Notes: generated by a model from the sequence alone, not told the origin. 64,000 bases of DNA from Candidatus Planktophila lacus (GCF_002287925.1 NZ_CP016769.1:372001-436000); one strand, 5' to 3'. Positions 9,935-19,537 are shown, counted from the stretch's first letter. Numbers and translations are program-made.

Positions 9935-11071
9935 GTGTCGTTAACCCTGCCGCTTGCAAGTGGTGACCATGTAATTGATCCACCGGTAGTCCTTGCGCCG
10001 ATGGCGGGTATTACCAACTCTGCTTTTCGCGCGCTCTGTCGCGAACAAGGAGCTGGGTTATTTATCTCTGAAATGGTTACTGCACGCGCTTTAATTGAGA
10101 GAAGGCCGGATACCTTGCGCATGATCGCTCCCGGCGCCGGAGAATGGCCGCGTTCGGTTCAGTTGTACAGCGTTGATCCGCACACGATGCGCGCCGCAGT
10201 AACCATGATCGGTAAAGAGAATTTAGCCGATCACATTGATATGAACTTTGGTTGTCCGGTTCCGAAGGTGACTCGCAAAGGTGGGGGAGCAGCGCTGCCT
10301 TACAAGCGAAAGTTATTTTCATCTATTGTTGATGCAGCAGTGCAAGCGGCAAAACCATTTGGTATTCCAGTGACTGTAAAGATGCGTATCGGTATTGATA
10401 CCGATCACCACACATATTTAGAAGCTGCCAAGTCAGCATCAGATAGCGGCGTTGCCTGGGTTGCACTGCATGCGCGCACTGCAGAACAAATGTATGAAGG
10501 AAAAGCTGATTGGTCGGCGATCGCGCGTTTAGTTGAACACTTAAAGCCAACCGGAACTCCTGTACTTGGAAATGGCGATATCTGGTCGGGCGCCGATGGC
10601 ATAGCGATGATGGAACAGACAGGTTGTGCCGGCGTCGTTGTTGGTCGCGGATGTTTAGGGCGCCCTTGGTTATTTGCCGATCTTGTTGAATCCTTTAAAG
10701 GCGGCGATAAGCGAGTCCTACCATCGCTCTTTGAAGTTCGCGAAGTTATGTTCCGTCACGCTGAATTAATCGTTGATTACTTTGAATCAGAAGATCGTGG
10801 TTGTCGTGACCTGCGCAAACATATGGCTTGGTATTTAAAGGGCTTTAGAGTTCCAAGTGAGCTTCGCCGCCAATTCGGAATGCATTCATCTCTAGCCGAA
10901 CTTCGCACTTTGCTAGATCAGTTAACAGATCAGCCATATCCAGTTGAAGTCGCTGAAAAGCCACGTGGTCGCGTTAGCCATGGCCGTCCGCCAACTCTGC
11001 CTGATGGTTGGTTGTTAGATCCAGATGAAGATGTTTCAGTTGAATTAGAAGATGCGTTTTCGGGCGGATGA
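9935..11071 (+). CDS. dusB: tRNA-dihydrouridine synthase (DusB-like)
   Basis: FMN-dependent reduction of uridine to dihydrouridine in tRNA D-loops. APMAGITNSAFR at about residues 21-32 is the FMN-binding signature. NFGCPVPKV carries the catalytic Cys107, followed by KGGGAAL and the GNGDIW and VGRGCLGRPWLF phosphate-binding loops. GTG start, 3 bp after glyS, so probably cotranscribed. The stop overlaps the next gene by ATGA. Length 378 aa is normal for the actinobacterial NifR3-like group. Confidence 0.94.
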   Translation: MSLTLPLASGDHVIDPPVVLAPMAGITNSAFRALCREQGAGLFISEMVTARALIERRPDTLRMIAPGAGEWPRSVQLYSVDPHTMRAAVTMIGKENLADHIDMNFGCPVPKVTRKGGGAALPYKRKLFSSIVDAAVQAAKPFGIPVTVKMRIGIDTDHHTYLEAAKSASDSGVAWVALHARTAEQMYEGKADWSAIARLVEHLKPTGTPVLGNGDIWSGADGIAMMEQTGCAGVVVGRGCLGRPWLFADLVESFKGGDKRVLPSLFEVREVMFRHAELIVDYFESEDRGCRDLRKHMAWYLKGFRVPSELRRQFGMHSSLAELRTLLDQLTDQPYPVEVAEKPRGRVSHGRPPTLPDGWLLDPDEDVSVELEDAFSGG

Positions 11072-11691
11072 TCTTCTTTAAAATAATTCGCCGCGTAATT
11101 GCTGCAGTACTTTTGATTGTTATCGCTGTACCTCTGTACGCGTTAGGCGTGACCTGGCAAGCAGCAAATAATCCGCTGACTCGCAAGGGCGATGTAATAG
11201 TTGTATTAGGTGCAGCGCAATTAAATGGACGACCAGGTGAAGTTCTAGAAGCGCGTCTGCAAGAGGCGAAACGAATTTATGAACTCGGTCTGGCTCCACA
11301 GATTATTACCGTTGGTGCCGGCGCTCCTGGTGATCGCACAACGGAAGCAGCATCTGGAAAGTATTGGTTATCAAATAATGGTGTTAAGTCGCGCAATGTA
11401 ACTTCGCTCGAAGTTGGACGCGATACTTGGGTCTCAACTGAAAACTATGTAAAGTTTATGAAGGTCAAAGATTGGAAAGATGTAATCATCGTTACCGATC
11501 CATTTCATTGCCGCCGTGCAATGACGATGGCTAATGATTTAGGCGTGGTCGCAACCTGCTCGCCAGTAAAGACTGGTCCAAACTCCTTGGAGAATTCCGG
11601 AAAGCGCTATTTAGTGCGGGAAACCGGGGCTTATCTCTCGTATGTGACCTTAGGCAGACGCGGCATTCATATCAGCGATCATTTAGGGTAG
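11068..11691 (+). CDS. SanA/YdcF-like DUF218 membrane-anchored protein
   Basis: One N-terminal transmembrane helix (about residues 5-25) followed by an extracytoplasmic DUF218 domain. Its motifs are VVLGAAQLNGRPGEVLEARL, PQIITVGAGAPGDRTTEA, and the VTDPFHCRRAM segment. Family members affect envelope barrier function in E. coli; the biochemical activity is not established. It overlaps dus by ATGA and sits 4 bp before dgt. A role in this organism cannot be deduced. Confidence 0.85.
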   Translation: MIFFKIIRRVIAAVLLIVIAVPLYALGVTWQAANNPLTRKGDVIVVLGAAQLNGRPGEVLEARLQEAKRIYELGLAPQIITVGAGAPGDRTTEAASGKYWLSNNGVKSRNVTSLEVGRDTWVSTENYVKFMKVKDWKDVIIVTDPFHCRRAMTMANDLGVVATCSPVKTGPNSLENSGKRYLVRETGAYLSYVTLGRRGIHISDHLG

Positions 11692-11695
11692 GGCT

Positions 11696-12925
11696 ATGAG
11701 CAGCGGTACAGAGAATTACTCAGAGAAAGATCAAGAGCGTTTTCTCTTTGAACCTGCCAAGCGCCCTGGCCGAACCGAATTTATGCGCGATCGCGCACGC
11801 GTTATTCACTCAGCAGCGCTGCGTCGCTTAGCTGCAAAAACGCAAGTAGCTGTTCCTTGGGAGAATGATTTTCAACGTACTCGCCTTTCACACTCTTTAG
11901 AATGTGCGCAGATTGGTCGCGAACTCGGTGAATCACTTGGTGCAGATCCCGACTTACTTGAAACTGCTTGTCTCTCGCATGATTTAGGCCATCCACCATT
12001 TGGCCACAACGGTGAAGAAGCGTTAGCTGAAGTCGCTAAAGATTTTGGTGGCTTTGAAGGAAATGCTCAGAGCTTTCGCTTACTTACTCGCATTGAAGCA
12101 AAGACTGTTGATGAAGATGGTTCAAGTGTTGGCTTGAATTTAACTAGAGCATCACTTGATGCGGCAACAAAATATCCCTGGCCGCGCGCGATTAACCCAC
12201 GTAAATTTGGGGTCTATGACGATGATGTCGAGATCTTCAATTGGATGCGCCAAGGTGCACCATCTGATCGTAAATGTATCGAAGCACAGATTATGGATTG
12301 GTCCGATGACTGTGCTTATTCGGTACACGATCTAGAAGATGCGATATTTGTTGGACAAGTTAAGGTCGATAACTTTGAACGCGACTTCGATATCTTGCAT
12401 AAAGAGATGTGCGATGGTTATGGCTCAACTGCAACTAAAGATGAAGCAGCAGCGGCTTTGCAACGTCTGCAACAACTTTTTTGCTGGCCGCGTTATTACG
12501 ATGGCAGCCATCGCTCACTTGCTCGCCTGAAAGATTCAACTTCACAACTCATCGGTCGCTTTGTGCTTGCCGCCGAACTTGAAACTCGAAAAGTCCACGG
12601 TAATGGTGCGCTCCGCCGATACGATGCAGATCTAGTTATTCCACGCGAACAAGAAGTGGAAGTAGATTTCCTGAAGGCAGTGGCCGGTCATTACTTAATC
12701 AACGCTGCAATTTCGCAAGAGCGTTATGCCAAGCAGCAGATCGTTATTAAGGAGCTAGTTGAGATGTTGCATAAGCACGCTGCAACTTCACTGGACTCGA
12801 TCTTCGTTAAAGATTGGGAACGCTCCAGCGATGAGACCGCGCGCATGCGCATCATCATCGACCAAGTGGCTAGCCTGACCGACCCCGGCGCCTACGCGCT
12901 CCATGCCCGCTTGAGCGCGCTCTGA
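11696..12925 (+). CDS. dgt: Deoxyguanosinetriphosphate triphosphohydrolase-like protein
   Basis: HD-domain enzyme that hydrolyses dNTPs to deoxynucleoside and triphosphate, tuning nucleotide pools. The metal-binding residues are visible: His66 in LSHSLE, His95-Asp96 in SHDLGHPPFGHNGE, and a downstream DWSDDCAYSVHDLED Asp. At 409 aa it is the type 2 (non-enteric) form. TAGGGT lies 6 nt before the ATG, so besides operon readthrough a leaderless transcript is possible. It stands before dnaG, a common actinobacterial order. Confidence 0.93.
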   Translation: MSSGTENYSEKDQERFLFEPAKRPGRTEFMRDRARVIHSAALRRLAAKTQVAVPWENDFQRTRLSHSLECAQIGRELGESLGADPDLLETACLSHDLGHPPFGHNGEEALAEVAKDFGGFEGNAQSFRLLTRIEAKTVDEDGSSVGLNLTRASLDAATKYPWPRAINPRKFGVYDDDVEIFNWMRQGAPSDRKCIEAQIMDWSDDCAYSVHDLEDAIFVGQVKVDNFERDFDILHKEMCDGYGSTATKDEAAAALQRLQQLFCWPRYYDGSHRSLARLKDSTSQLIGRFVLAAELETRKVHGNGALRRYDADLVIPREQEVEVDFLKAVAGHYLINAAISQERYAKQQIVIKELVEMLHKHAATSLDSIFVKDWERSSDETARMRIIIDQVASLTDPGAYALHARLSAL

Positions 12926-12941
12926 TATCGGTCTAGAGAGA

Positions 12942-12947
12942 TAACAT
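12942..12947 (+). promoter_or_regulatory. Putative -10 box of dnaG
   Basis: TAACAT ends 6 nt before the dnaG ATG at 12954, and there is no Shine-Dalgarno. This fits a leaderless mRNA. No clear -35 was found. Confidence 0.45.
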
Positions 12948-12953
12948 GTATTT

Positions 12954-14801
12954 ATGAGCGGACGCATTAAGGAAGAAGATGTTGCGCATGTGCGCGAGCG
13001 CTCACCTATCGATGAAGTCATCGCAGATTATGTACAACTCAAATCTGCCGGTGGCGGTCAGAAGAAAGGGCTCTGTCCTTTCCACGATGAGAAATCACCT
13101 TCATTTCATGTAACCCCAAGTAAAGGCTTCTTCCACTGCTTTGGTTGTCAGGCAAGTGGCGATGTAATCGCTTTCTTAATGAAGATAGATCACTTGAGTT
13201 TTACCGAAACTATTGAACGCCTTGCTGATCGTATGGGCTATCAATTGCGCTATGAGCAAGGAAATTTCACACCAGCACCCGCCGGCAATCGCTCTCGCTT
13301 AATTGCTGCAAATGCACTGGCCGCAAAGTTCTACCAAGAACAGTTAAATACTTCACCACTTGCCGCACATGCACGCGAGCTAATGACCAAGCGTGGATTT
13401 GATAAAGGCGCCTGCGAAACTTTTGGAGTTGGTTACGCCCCAGATGAGTGGGATGGCCTAACTAAGTTCTTGCGCGAACAAGGATTTACTATCGATGAAC
13501 TTGAAACTGCAGGGCTTTCTAAGATGGGACAGCGCGGACCGATTGATAAATTCCGCAATCGCCTTACCTGGCCGATTAGAGATATCTCTGGCGACGTCGT
13601 TGGTTTTGGTGCGCGAAAGCTCGCCAGCGATGAAGAAGATCAGGGTCCTAAGTATTTAAATACATCTGAAACCCCGATTTATAAGAAGAGCCAAGTCCTT
13701 TACGGCCTTGATATGGCGAAGAAAGAGATCGCCAAAAAGCGCCAGGTTGTAATCGTTGAAGGCTACACAGATGTAATGGCAGCGCAGTTAGCTGGAATAA
13801 CGACGGCAGTTGCAACTTGTGGCACTGCATTTGGTGCAGACCACATCCGCATCATCCGCCGTTTACTTATGGATGACGATGCTTTCCGCGGAGAAGTTAT
13901 CTTCACCTTCGATGGTGATGCGGCAGGCCAAAAGGCTGCGATGCGCGCCTTTACAGAAGATCAAAAGTTTGTAACTCAAACCTTTGTGGCCGTTGAGCCA
14001 AATGGGTTAGATCCATGCGATCTGCGCCAACAGAAAGGCGATCTAGCGCTACGCGATTTGATTGCTAAGCGCGTTCCGCTATTTGAGTTTGCGATACGTA
14101 CTGAGCTTGCGCTTCATAAATTAGATTCGGCTGAAGGTCGCGTTAACGCGCTAAATGCAACTGCGCCGTTAGTTGCGCAGATTCGCGACAAGTCACTTCG
14201 CCCCGAGTACACACGTTTGCTTGCTGGTTGGTTAGGCGTTGAAGTCGAGACAGTTTCATCTGCCGTTGCGCAAGGTGTTAAGCGCCAGCCACAACAGAGC
14301 GCGCCAGTTGTAAATGGTGAAGAAGAAGCGCCACAAGTGCAGTGGCGCCCAAATCCACAAGAGCCGCGTTTAATTCTGGAACGTGAAGTATTGAAGGCGC
14401 GTCTGCAGATGCCATCTTTGATATCAAATTGGCGAGAGATTGAAAGTGGCGCCTTTACACATCCGGCCTACATTCAATTGGCGCAGATAATTGCTGCAGT
14501 TGATGAGCAGAGTTCGATTGAGATTGAACAAATCTCAGATGAGAATATGCGCGCGCTCTTTACCGAATTAAATGTCGAGCCGATTCGCGCCGATGGTGAG
14601 GTCACTGGCCATTATGTAGAAAGCATTGTTGCGCGCCTGCGCGAAGTTGGAATCTCGCGAGCGATCGCAGAACTTAAATCTTCGCTGCAACGGTTAAATC
14701 CTGTAGAAAATGAGCAGGAGTACAACCAAGCCTTCGCTAGCCTGGTGGCCCTTGAGACCACCCGCCGCGGTCTGCACGATCTCGCGCTTCGCTCGATTTA
14801 G
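12954..14801 (+). CDS. dnaG: DNA primase
   Basis: Makes RNA primers for the replication fork. The CHC2 zinc finger has Cys41, His44, Cys62 and Cys65. The TOPRIM core follows, with VIVEGYTDVMA at about residues 265-275 and FTFDGDAAGQKA. The C-terminal third is the helicase-binding region and is less conserved. Length 615 aa is normal. It ends 55 bp before tRNA-Asn, the usual actinobacterial arrangement. Confidence 0.97.
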   Translation: MSGRIKEEDVAHVRERSPIDEVIADYVQLKSAGGGQKKGLCPFHDEKSPSFHVTPSKGFFHCFGCQASGDVIAFLMKIDHLSFTETIERLADRMGYQLRYEQGNFTPAPAGNRSRLIAANALAAKFYQEQLNTSPLAAHARELMTKRGFDKGACETFGVGYAPDEWDGLTKFLREQGFTIDELETAGLSKMGQRGPIDKFRNRLTWPIRDISGDVVGFGARKLASDEEDQGPKYLNTSETPIYKKSQVLYGLDMAKKEIAKKRQVVIVEGYTDVMAAQLAGITTAVATCGTAFGADHIRIIRRLLMDDDAFRGEVIFTFDGDAAGQKAAMRAFTEDQKFVTQTFVAVEPNGLDPCDLRQQKGDLALRDLIAKRVPLFEFAIRTELALHKLDSAEGRVNALNATAPLVAQIRDKSLRPEYTRLLAGWLGVEVETVSSAVAQGVKRQPQQSAPVVNGEEEAPQVQWRPNPQEPRLILEREVLKARLQMPSLISNWREIESGAFTHPAYIQLAQIIAAVDEQSSIEIEQISDENMRALFTELNVEPIRADGEVTGHYVESIVARLREVGISRAIAELKSSLQRLNPVENEQEYNQAFASLVALETTRRGLHDLALRSI

Positions 14802-14856
14802 ACCCACTGCGCCTCGTGCGCTAGAGTGTGCGCCTGCACGACAAGTTGTAAATCTT

Positions 14857-14932
14857 TGCCCCATAGCTCAGTTGGTAGAGCGCCGAACTGTTAATTCGGA
14901 TGTCCCTGGATCGAGGCCAGGTGGGGCAGCCA
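14857..14932 (+). tRNA. tRNA-Asn (anticodon GTT)
   Basis: A full cloverleaf can be drawn: acceptor TGCCCCA/TGGGGCA, D stem GCTC/GAGC, anticodon stem CCGAA/TTCGG with loop CTGTTAA, and T stem CCTGG/CCAGG. The discriminator is G at 14929, and an encoded CCA ends at 14932. Confidence 0.97.
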
Positions 14933-14940
14933 GCAAGAGA

Positions 14941-14961
14941 TTTAGACCTTAAGGGTCTAAA
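14941..14961 (+). terminator. Hairpin after tRNA-Asn
   Basis: TTTAGACC (14941-14948) and GGTCTAAA (14954-14961) make a perfect 8-bp stem with loop TTAAG, 8 bp after the tRNA. There is only a short T-rich tail. The 3' arm overlaps TAAATT (14958-14963), the probable -10 of the next gene, so terminator and promoter share bases. Confidence 0.55.
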
Positions 14962-14969
14962 TTGAGTTT

Positions 14970-15824
14970 ATGAAGTTAAAAGCCTCATGGAGCAATCAAC
15001 TCTGGCCGCTGCGCGTTATGCGCCTCTGGCTTGGAGCTACTTGGATCTATGCCGGTTGGGATAAGGCAAGTGATCCCGGATTTTTAACTTCTGGTTCGCC
15101 AACATTTATCGGATCACAACTTGCTGCATACGCGCAAAATTCACCGATTGATTTCTTACTCAATAAAATTTTAGATCACGCAACTCAGGTTGGTATTTTG
15201 GTGATGGTTGCCGAATTTGCAATCGGCTTTGCAACACTTCTTTGGATAGCGCCAACATGGGCAGCCTTTGGCGGTTTTTTAACCTCCCTATTTCTATGGC
15301 TGTCTAGTACATGGAACGTTCAGCCATATTTCTTAGCAAGCAATTCGGTCTACACGGTTTTTTGGTTCACTTATTTCTTATTCCTCTACGGCTCTCGTCG
15401 CAAGAGCAATATCTCAATTGATCGCCGCGGCTTTATCCGCGTTTCATCGATTGCCGCACTAACCGTTGTGGGTGTTGGTCTTGGACGCTTGTTCCCTAAG
15501 AAAGCGGCAGCGGTGAGTGCTGGCCCCGCAAAAATCATTGAAGACGCGTCACTAGCGGTCGGTAAGATACATAACTTCACTTCTAAATCAGGTTCACCTG
15601 CAGTTTTATTTAAGAGTAAAACGGGAGTTTATGCATATTCAGCAGTCTGTACCCATGAAGGATGTACCGTGCAATACAACTCAGCATCTAAGAATCTGCA
15701 ATGCGGATGCCATGGTGCGGTATTTGATCCAGGAAATGATGGAACAGTTGTGACAGGCCCTACAAATAAGCCGCTACCTAAGATTAAGGTAGCCGTTGAA
15801 GGTGCCTGGATCGTAGAAGCCTAA
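14970..15824 (+). CDS. DoxX-like membrane domain fused to Rieske [2Fe-2S] domain
   Basis: Residues 1-145 form a four-helix DoxX/TQO-small-subunit-like membrane domain (LGATWIYAGWDKA start, PTFIGSQL, AEFAIGFATLLW). A twin-arginine-like DRRGFIRVSS stretch and one further hydrophobic segment (150-175) follow. A Rieske domain ends the protein, with Cys227-Thr-His229 and Cys232, then Cys245-Gly-Cys247-His248. Cys227/His229 and Cys245/His248 should bind the cluster, and Cys232-Cys247 may form a disulfide. The architecture suggests an envelope electron-transfer protein, perhaps to quinone; the partner is unknown. TAAATT lies 6 nt before the ATG (leaderless start). Confidence 0.85.
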   Translation: MKLKASWSNQLWPLRVMRLWLGATWIYAGWDKASDPGFLTSGSPTFIGSQLAAYAQNSPIDFLLNKILDHATQVGILVMVAEFAIGFATLLWIAPTWAAFGGFLTSLFLWLSSTWNVQPYFLASNSVYTVFWFTYFLFLYGSRRKSNISIDRRGFIRVSSIAALTVVGVGLGRLFPKKAAAVSAGPAKIIEDASLAVGKIHNFTSKSGSPAVLFKSKTGVYAYSAVCTHEGCTVQYNSASKNLQCGCHGAVFDPGNDGTVVTGPTNKPLPKIKVAVEGAWIVEA

Positions 15825-15880
15825 TAATCTTTACACCGAAATCACAGGATTCGCTAAGAAATAAGAGAGATGATCAAGCC

Positions 15881-16996
15881 ATGAAAATCACACGCACACC
15901 TCTAAAAGTAACTATCGCTTTTGTTGCCGGCGCTCTCTTGGCCGGAACCGTTGCAACCGCCGCGACCACAACTTCCGCAGGCAGCGTTGTAGTTTGTGCC
16001 GACAACCGCACCCAGGCTTTGACTTTAGCCAAGAGCAACTCTTGCCCTGTAAACAAGACTGCAATCGAAATTGGCAATAACTCTATAAATGCCAAGACAA
16101 TTTCAGCGCTAGTCACACCATCTGTGGTTTCAATCTCCGTAAAGACTGCATCAGGCGGAGGAACCGGATCAGGATCGATCTATAAATCCAATTCGACTAT
16201 TAGCTACATCATCACCAATAACCACGTAGTTGAAGCAGCCGCAACTAGCGGCACAATAAAAGTTGAGTTTGCTGATGGCAGTGAAATTGCTGCAACTATT
16301 GTGGGCCGTGATCGCATGTATGACATCGCCGTCTTGCAGGTAAAGAAGGGTAATTTGCCAGCAATTGCACTTGGTGATTCTTCTAAGATCAGCGTAGGCG
16401 AAGAAGTTTTAGCAATTGGTTCACCGCTAGGGCTTGCAAATACCGTAACCCAAGGAATTATCTCTGCCCTTAATCGCCCAGTTACAGCTGGAACAACTGA
16501 TTCCACATCTTATGTAAATGCGATTCAAACTGATGCGGCAATCAATCCAGGTAACTCTGGTGGTGCACTCGTTGATGCGCAAGGTCGAATCATCGGCGTT
16601 AACTCTGCAATTGCCACTCTCACTTCAGGTGGAGTCAGCGGCAGCATCGGCTTGGGATTCTCAATTCCGATCAATGAGGCAAAGCGCGTTATCGATGAAA
16701 TCATTGCAACTGGCAAGTCAACACGTCCAGTGATGGGCGTTGTCTTCGATGATGTAACAGCAGATACCCAAGCAAAGATCTTGCAGTTAACTCCTGGTGA
16801 GGGCGCAGAAAAGGCTGGCATCGTTGTTGGTTCCATCATCAAATCAATCGATGGCGTAAAGATCGCCAATCGTGATGCTGCCATTGTGAAGATCCGTTCG
16901 TACGCACCAGGTGCAGTTATTACAGTGGTAATGACCTTGCCTGATGGATCATCAAAGACCTACAAGGTCACACTCGGAACAGCTCCCGCGGTTTAA
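15881..16996 (+). CDS. HtrA/DegP-type secreted serine protease with PDZ domain
   Basis: Envelope quality-control protease. An N-terminal signal peptide or anchor (residues 8-28) precedes a trypsin-like domain. The full catalytic triad is present: His115 in TNNHVVEA, Asp148 in YDIAVL, Ser226 in NPGNSGGAL. A C-terminal PDZ domain covers about residues 280-365. At 371 aa it is a short form with one PDZ. A purine-rich GAGAGATG stretch upstream may serve as ribosome site. No obvious regulatory partner lies beside it. Confidence 0.94.
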   Translation: MKITRTPLKVTIAFVAGALLAGTVATAATTTSAGSVVVCADNRTQALTLAKSNSCPVNKTAIEIGNNSINAKTISALVTPSVVSISVKTASGGGTGSGSIYKSNSTISYIITNNHVVEAAATSGTIKVEFADGSEIAATIVGRDRMYDIAVLQVKKGNLPAIALGDSSKISVGEEVLAIGSPLGLANTVTQGIISALNRPVTAGTTDSTSYVNAIQTDAAINPGNSGGALVDAQGRIIGVNSAIATLTSGGVSGSIGLGFSIPINEAKRVIDEIIATGKSTRPVMGVVFDDVTADTQAKILQLTPGEGAEKAGIVVGSIIKSIDGVKIANRDAAIVKIRSYAPGAVITVVMTLPDGSSKTYKVTLGTAPAV

Positions 16997-17032
16997 TTCA
17001 CCTAAAAGTTAGGTGCGCGGTAGCCTTCACCC

Positions 17033-17269
17033 ATGGCGTTATTTAAGTTAGAGATCTCTCTTCCAGATCGCCCAGGTGCGCTTGGGTTGCTGGCATCTGC
17101 AATTGGCGCAGCCGGTGCAGATATCCGTGGCTTAACTGTTCTGAAATCTGAGGATGGCCGTGGTTTTGACGAAGTAACCGTTGCCGTTCCGGGAACTGAT
17201 CCAACAGATTTGCTTGAGGTACTTGGCGCCATTGGTGGAGTTGAAGTTATCTCAGTTAACGCTCTTTAA
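17033..17269 (+). CDS. ACT-domain protein
   Basis: A 78-residue single ACT domain (LEISLPDRPGALGLLASAIGAAG), a fold that binds amino acids or other small ligands and usually regulates enzymes. No catalytic domain is attached. TAGCCT ends 6 nt before the ATG, with no Shine-Dalgarno, so a leaderless mRNA is likely. Its stop overlaps the convergent galK stop by 4 bp. Ligand and partner cannot be inferred. Confidence 0.85.
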   Translation: MALFKLEISLPDRPGALGLLASAIGAAGADIRGLTVLKSEDGRGFDEVTVAVPGTDPTDLLEVLGAIGGVEVISVNAL

Positions 17270-18399
17270 TGACTAATTAGCCCTGCACCACTACTTGGTA
17301 GAGAAGTGAAAAATCTTGGTTCAGTAAAACCTGCTGAATTAAACGCCGCAGATATCGCCACTTTTGCTTGATCAATATCGGCAACTTTAAAGAGCGCTAT
17401 AGCGCTTCCCCCAAAACCGCCACCAATCATTCGCCCGCCCAGTGATTTATTGGCGAGAGCGGTTGCAACAGCGAGATCTAATTCGGGGCAAGATATTTCA
17501 AAGAGATCACGTAACGATGCGTGTGATTGGGTCAATATTTCGCCAACTGATTTGAAATCAGAGCGTTTAAGGTGTGCGACGCATTGGTGCACGCGGGCAA
17601 TGTCATTTACAACATGTTCGGCTCGCATATATTCAAGTTCTGTTAACTTGCCGCGAGAACTTTCTAATTGCGACACTGAGCAATCCCGTAGCGCTTTTAT
17701 GCCGAGTTTTGCCGCTGCAGATTCGCAAGAAGCGCGTCGTTCGGCGTAACCACCATCGACTAGCGCGTGATGGGCGCGGGTATCAATAATTAAAAGCTCT
17801 AGGCCAGAACTTGCTAGATCAAAAGGAATTTGTTCGGTGCTTAGGTCGCGACAATCAAGTAGGAGCGCGCTACCTGCCTGCGCCATTAGCGATACCGATT
17901 GATCCATGATTCCGCAGGGCATTCCTACATAGTCATTTTCAGAACGTTGCGCTAAACGCGCCAGATCAGGTAGCGATAGATCTGCTGCAAATAATTGATT
18001 AAGTGCGATTGCAATTGAACATTCCAGCGCCGCAGATGAAGATAAACCTGCGCCGAGTGCGACTCGGCCATCTACCAAAATATCTAAGCCAGTGGTTATG
18101 CGATCGCCAAAGGCCCAGATAACTCCCAAGATGTAACGTTCCCAATCGCCAGCTTTATCAGGAGATATCTGATCAAGAGAAGTTTCAATTATTTCACCGG
18201 GACGTTGTGCTGATGCGATTCGGATCTTTCGATCGCTGCGTCGGTTAATAGCTGCATAGGTTCGATCGCTGATAGCAAATGGCATAACAAAGCCATCGCA
18301 ATAATCGACATGTTCGCCTATTAAATTAACGCGCCCCGGCGCCTCGGAAATTATTTCTGGTGCTTGCCCAAAGAGCGCTGTGAAATCAGAGCTCAACAT
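17266..18399 (-). CDS. galK: Galactokinase
   Basis: Phosphorylates galactose at C1 in the Leloir pathway. A GHMP kinase of 377 aa with the galactokinase signature GRVNLIGEHVDYCDG (22-36), the ATP loop GAGLSSSAALECS (117-128), and the catalytic base Asp166 in GIMDQSVS. The conserved C-terminal GGGFGGSAIAL is also present. Overlaps galT by 14 bp, so the two are translationally coupled. Confidence 0.96.
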   Translation of the reverse strand: MLSSDFTALFGQAPEIISEAPGRVNLIGEHVDYCDGFVMPFAISDRTYAAINRRSDRKIRIASAQRPGEIIETSLDQISPDKAGDWERYILGVIWAFGDRITTGLDILVDGRVALGAGLSSSAALECSIAIALNQLFAADLSLPDLARLAQRSENDYVGMPCGIMDQSVSLMAQAGSALLLDCRDLSTEQIPFDLASSGLELLIIDTRAHHALVDGGYAERRASCESAAAKLGIKALRDCSVSQLESSRGKLTELEYMRAEHVVNDIARVHQCVAHLKRSDFKSVGEILTQSHASLRDLFEISCPELDLAVATALANKSLGGRMIGGGFGGSAIALFKVADIDQAKVAISAAFNSAGFTEPRFFTSLPSSGAGLISH

Positions 18400-19498
18400 C
18401 TCGCAACTGACCTGCAGATTGTTCAGGCTTTAGATCCATGATGAATGCACCCATCGCAGATTCGCTACCTGCTAAATACTTTAACTTTCCGGGTGCGCGG
18501 CGCACGCTAGTGATCTGCCAATGCAGGCGCAGTAAATCGCGACCTTCGCGCACCGGTGCTTGATGCCAGGTTGCGATGTAGGCCATATCAATTCCGAAGA
18601 CGCCATCTAAGCGACGCATAACTTCTAACGAAATCTCTGGAAAAGCATCTGCTTGTTCTGGAGTTAGTTCAGCCAAGTCCGCAACTGGATTAAGCGGTGC
18701 CACATGTATTTCAAATGGATATCGAGCAGCATATGGAACAAAGGCTACCCAGTGAGCGTTCTTAGCAACGATTCGAACCTGGTCTTTTAATTCGCGGGCA
18801 AGCACATCATCAAATAAAACTTTGCCGGTTTCATCCATATATTTGCGTGCAACTGCCAGCATCTTCTGAACTCGCGAAGGCAGATACGAATAGGCATAAA
18901 TTTGGCCGTGTGGGTGAGAGAGAGTTACGCCAACTTCTTCACCACGATTTTCAAATGGTGCGATGTGATGGATATATGGCTCTTGTGAGAGTTCGCGCAC
19001 GCGGTCGATCCACGCTTCAAGCAGAACGCGCACGCGTTGTGGCGTTAAATCTTTAAAAGAACCGCCATGGTTATCGGTAAAGCAGATTACTTCGCACTTT
19101 CCCGCAGCGGTTCCGGCATCTGTTTCTGGCCCGACCATATCGGGGGCGGCCCAATCACCCTCTGGTTTGCGCAGCGAAGGTGAGCGGTTATCAAAGACCA
19201 CAACTTCATAATTTGTATCAGGAACTTCGGTAAGTAGTTCACCTTTAGTTGGACAGAGCGGACATAACTCTTTCGGTGGCAAGAAGATCCGCCCCTGTCG
19301 GTGCGCCGCCATTACAACCCATTCATTTAGCAGCGGATCAAGGCGAAGTTCGCCGATGCCAGGTTGCTCTTCCTTAGGGCGCTGATCTTGCGCTGAGCGA
19401 GATTGACCTTGCGAGTCGTAATACCGAATAGTGCGGCCATCTGCCATCGCTAAATTGTTGCGAATAACTCCAGCGCTTAGCTTTTTCTGCTCGCTCAT
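18386..19498 (-). CDS. galT: Galactose-1-phosphate uridylyltransferase
   Basis: Transfers UMP between UDP-glucose and galactose-1-phosphate. The active-site motif SHPHGQIYAY is in the middle of the protein. The N-terminal half has LCPLCPTKGE with zinc-type cysteines, and the C-terminal half the IATWHQAPVR motif. At 370 aa it is full length. First gene of galT-galK; no galE or mutarotase in the window. The glpK stop lies 39 bp upstream on the same strand, so readthrough from glpK is possible. Confidence 0.95.
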   Translation of the reverse strand: MSEQKKLSAGVIRNNLAMADGRTIRYYDSQGQSRSAQDQRPKEEQPGIGELRLDPLLNEWVVMAAHRQGRIFLPPKELCPLCPTKGELLTEVPDTNYEVVVFDNRSPSLRKPEGDWAAPDMVGPETDAGTAAGKCEVICFTDNHGGSFKDLTPQRVRVLLEAWIDRVRELSQEPYIHHIAPFENRGEEVGVTLSHPHGQIYAYSYLPSRVQKMLAVARKYMDETGKVLFDDVLARELKDQVRIVAKNAHWVAFVPYAARYPFEIHVAPLNPVADLAELTPEQADAFPEISLEVMRRLDGVFGIDMAYIATWHQAPVREGRDLLRLHWQITSVRRAPGKLKYLAGSESAMGAFIMDLKPEQSAGQLRDVEL

Positions 19499-19537
19499 AA
19501 TGGGTTAACTCTAAGCCTTAACGGGTGCGATTTAGCG

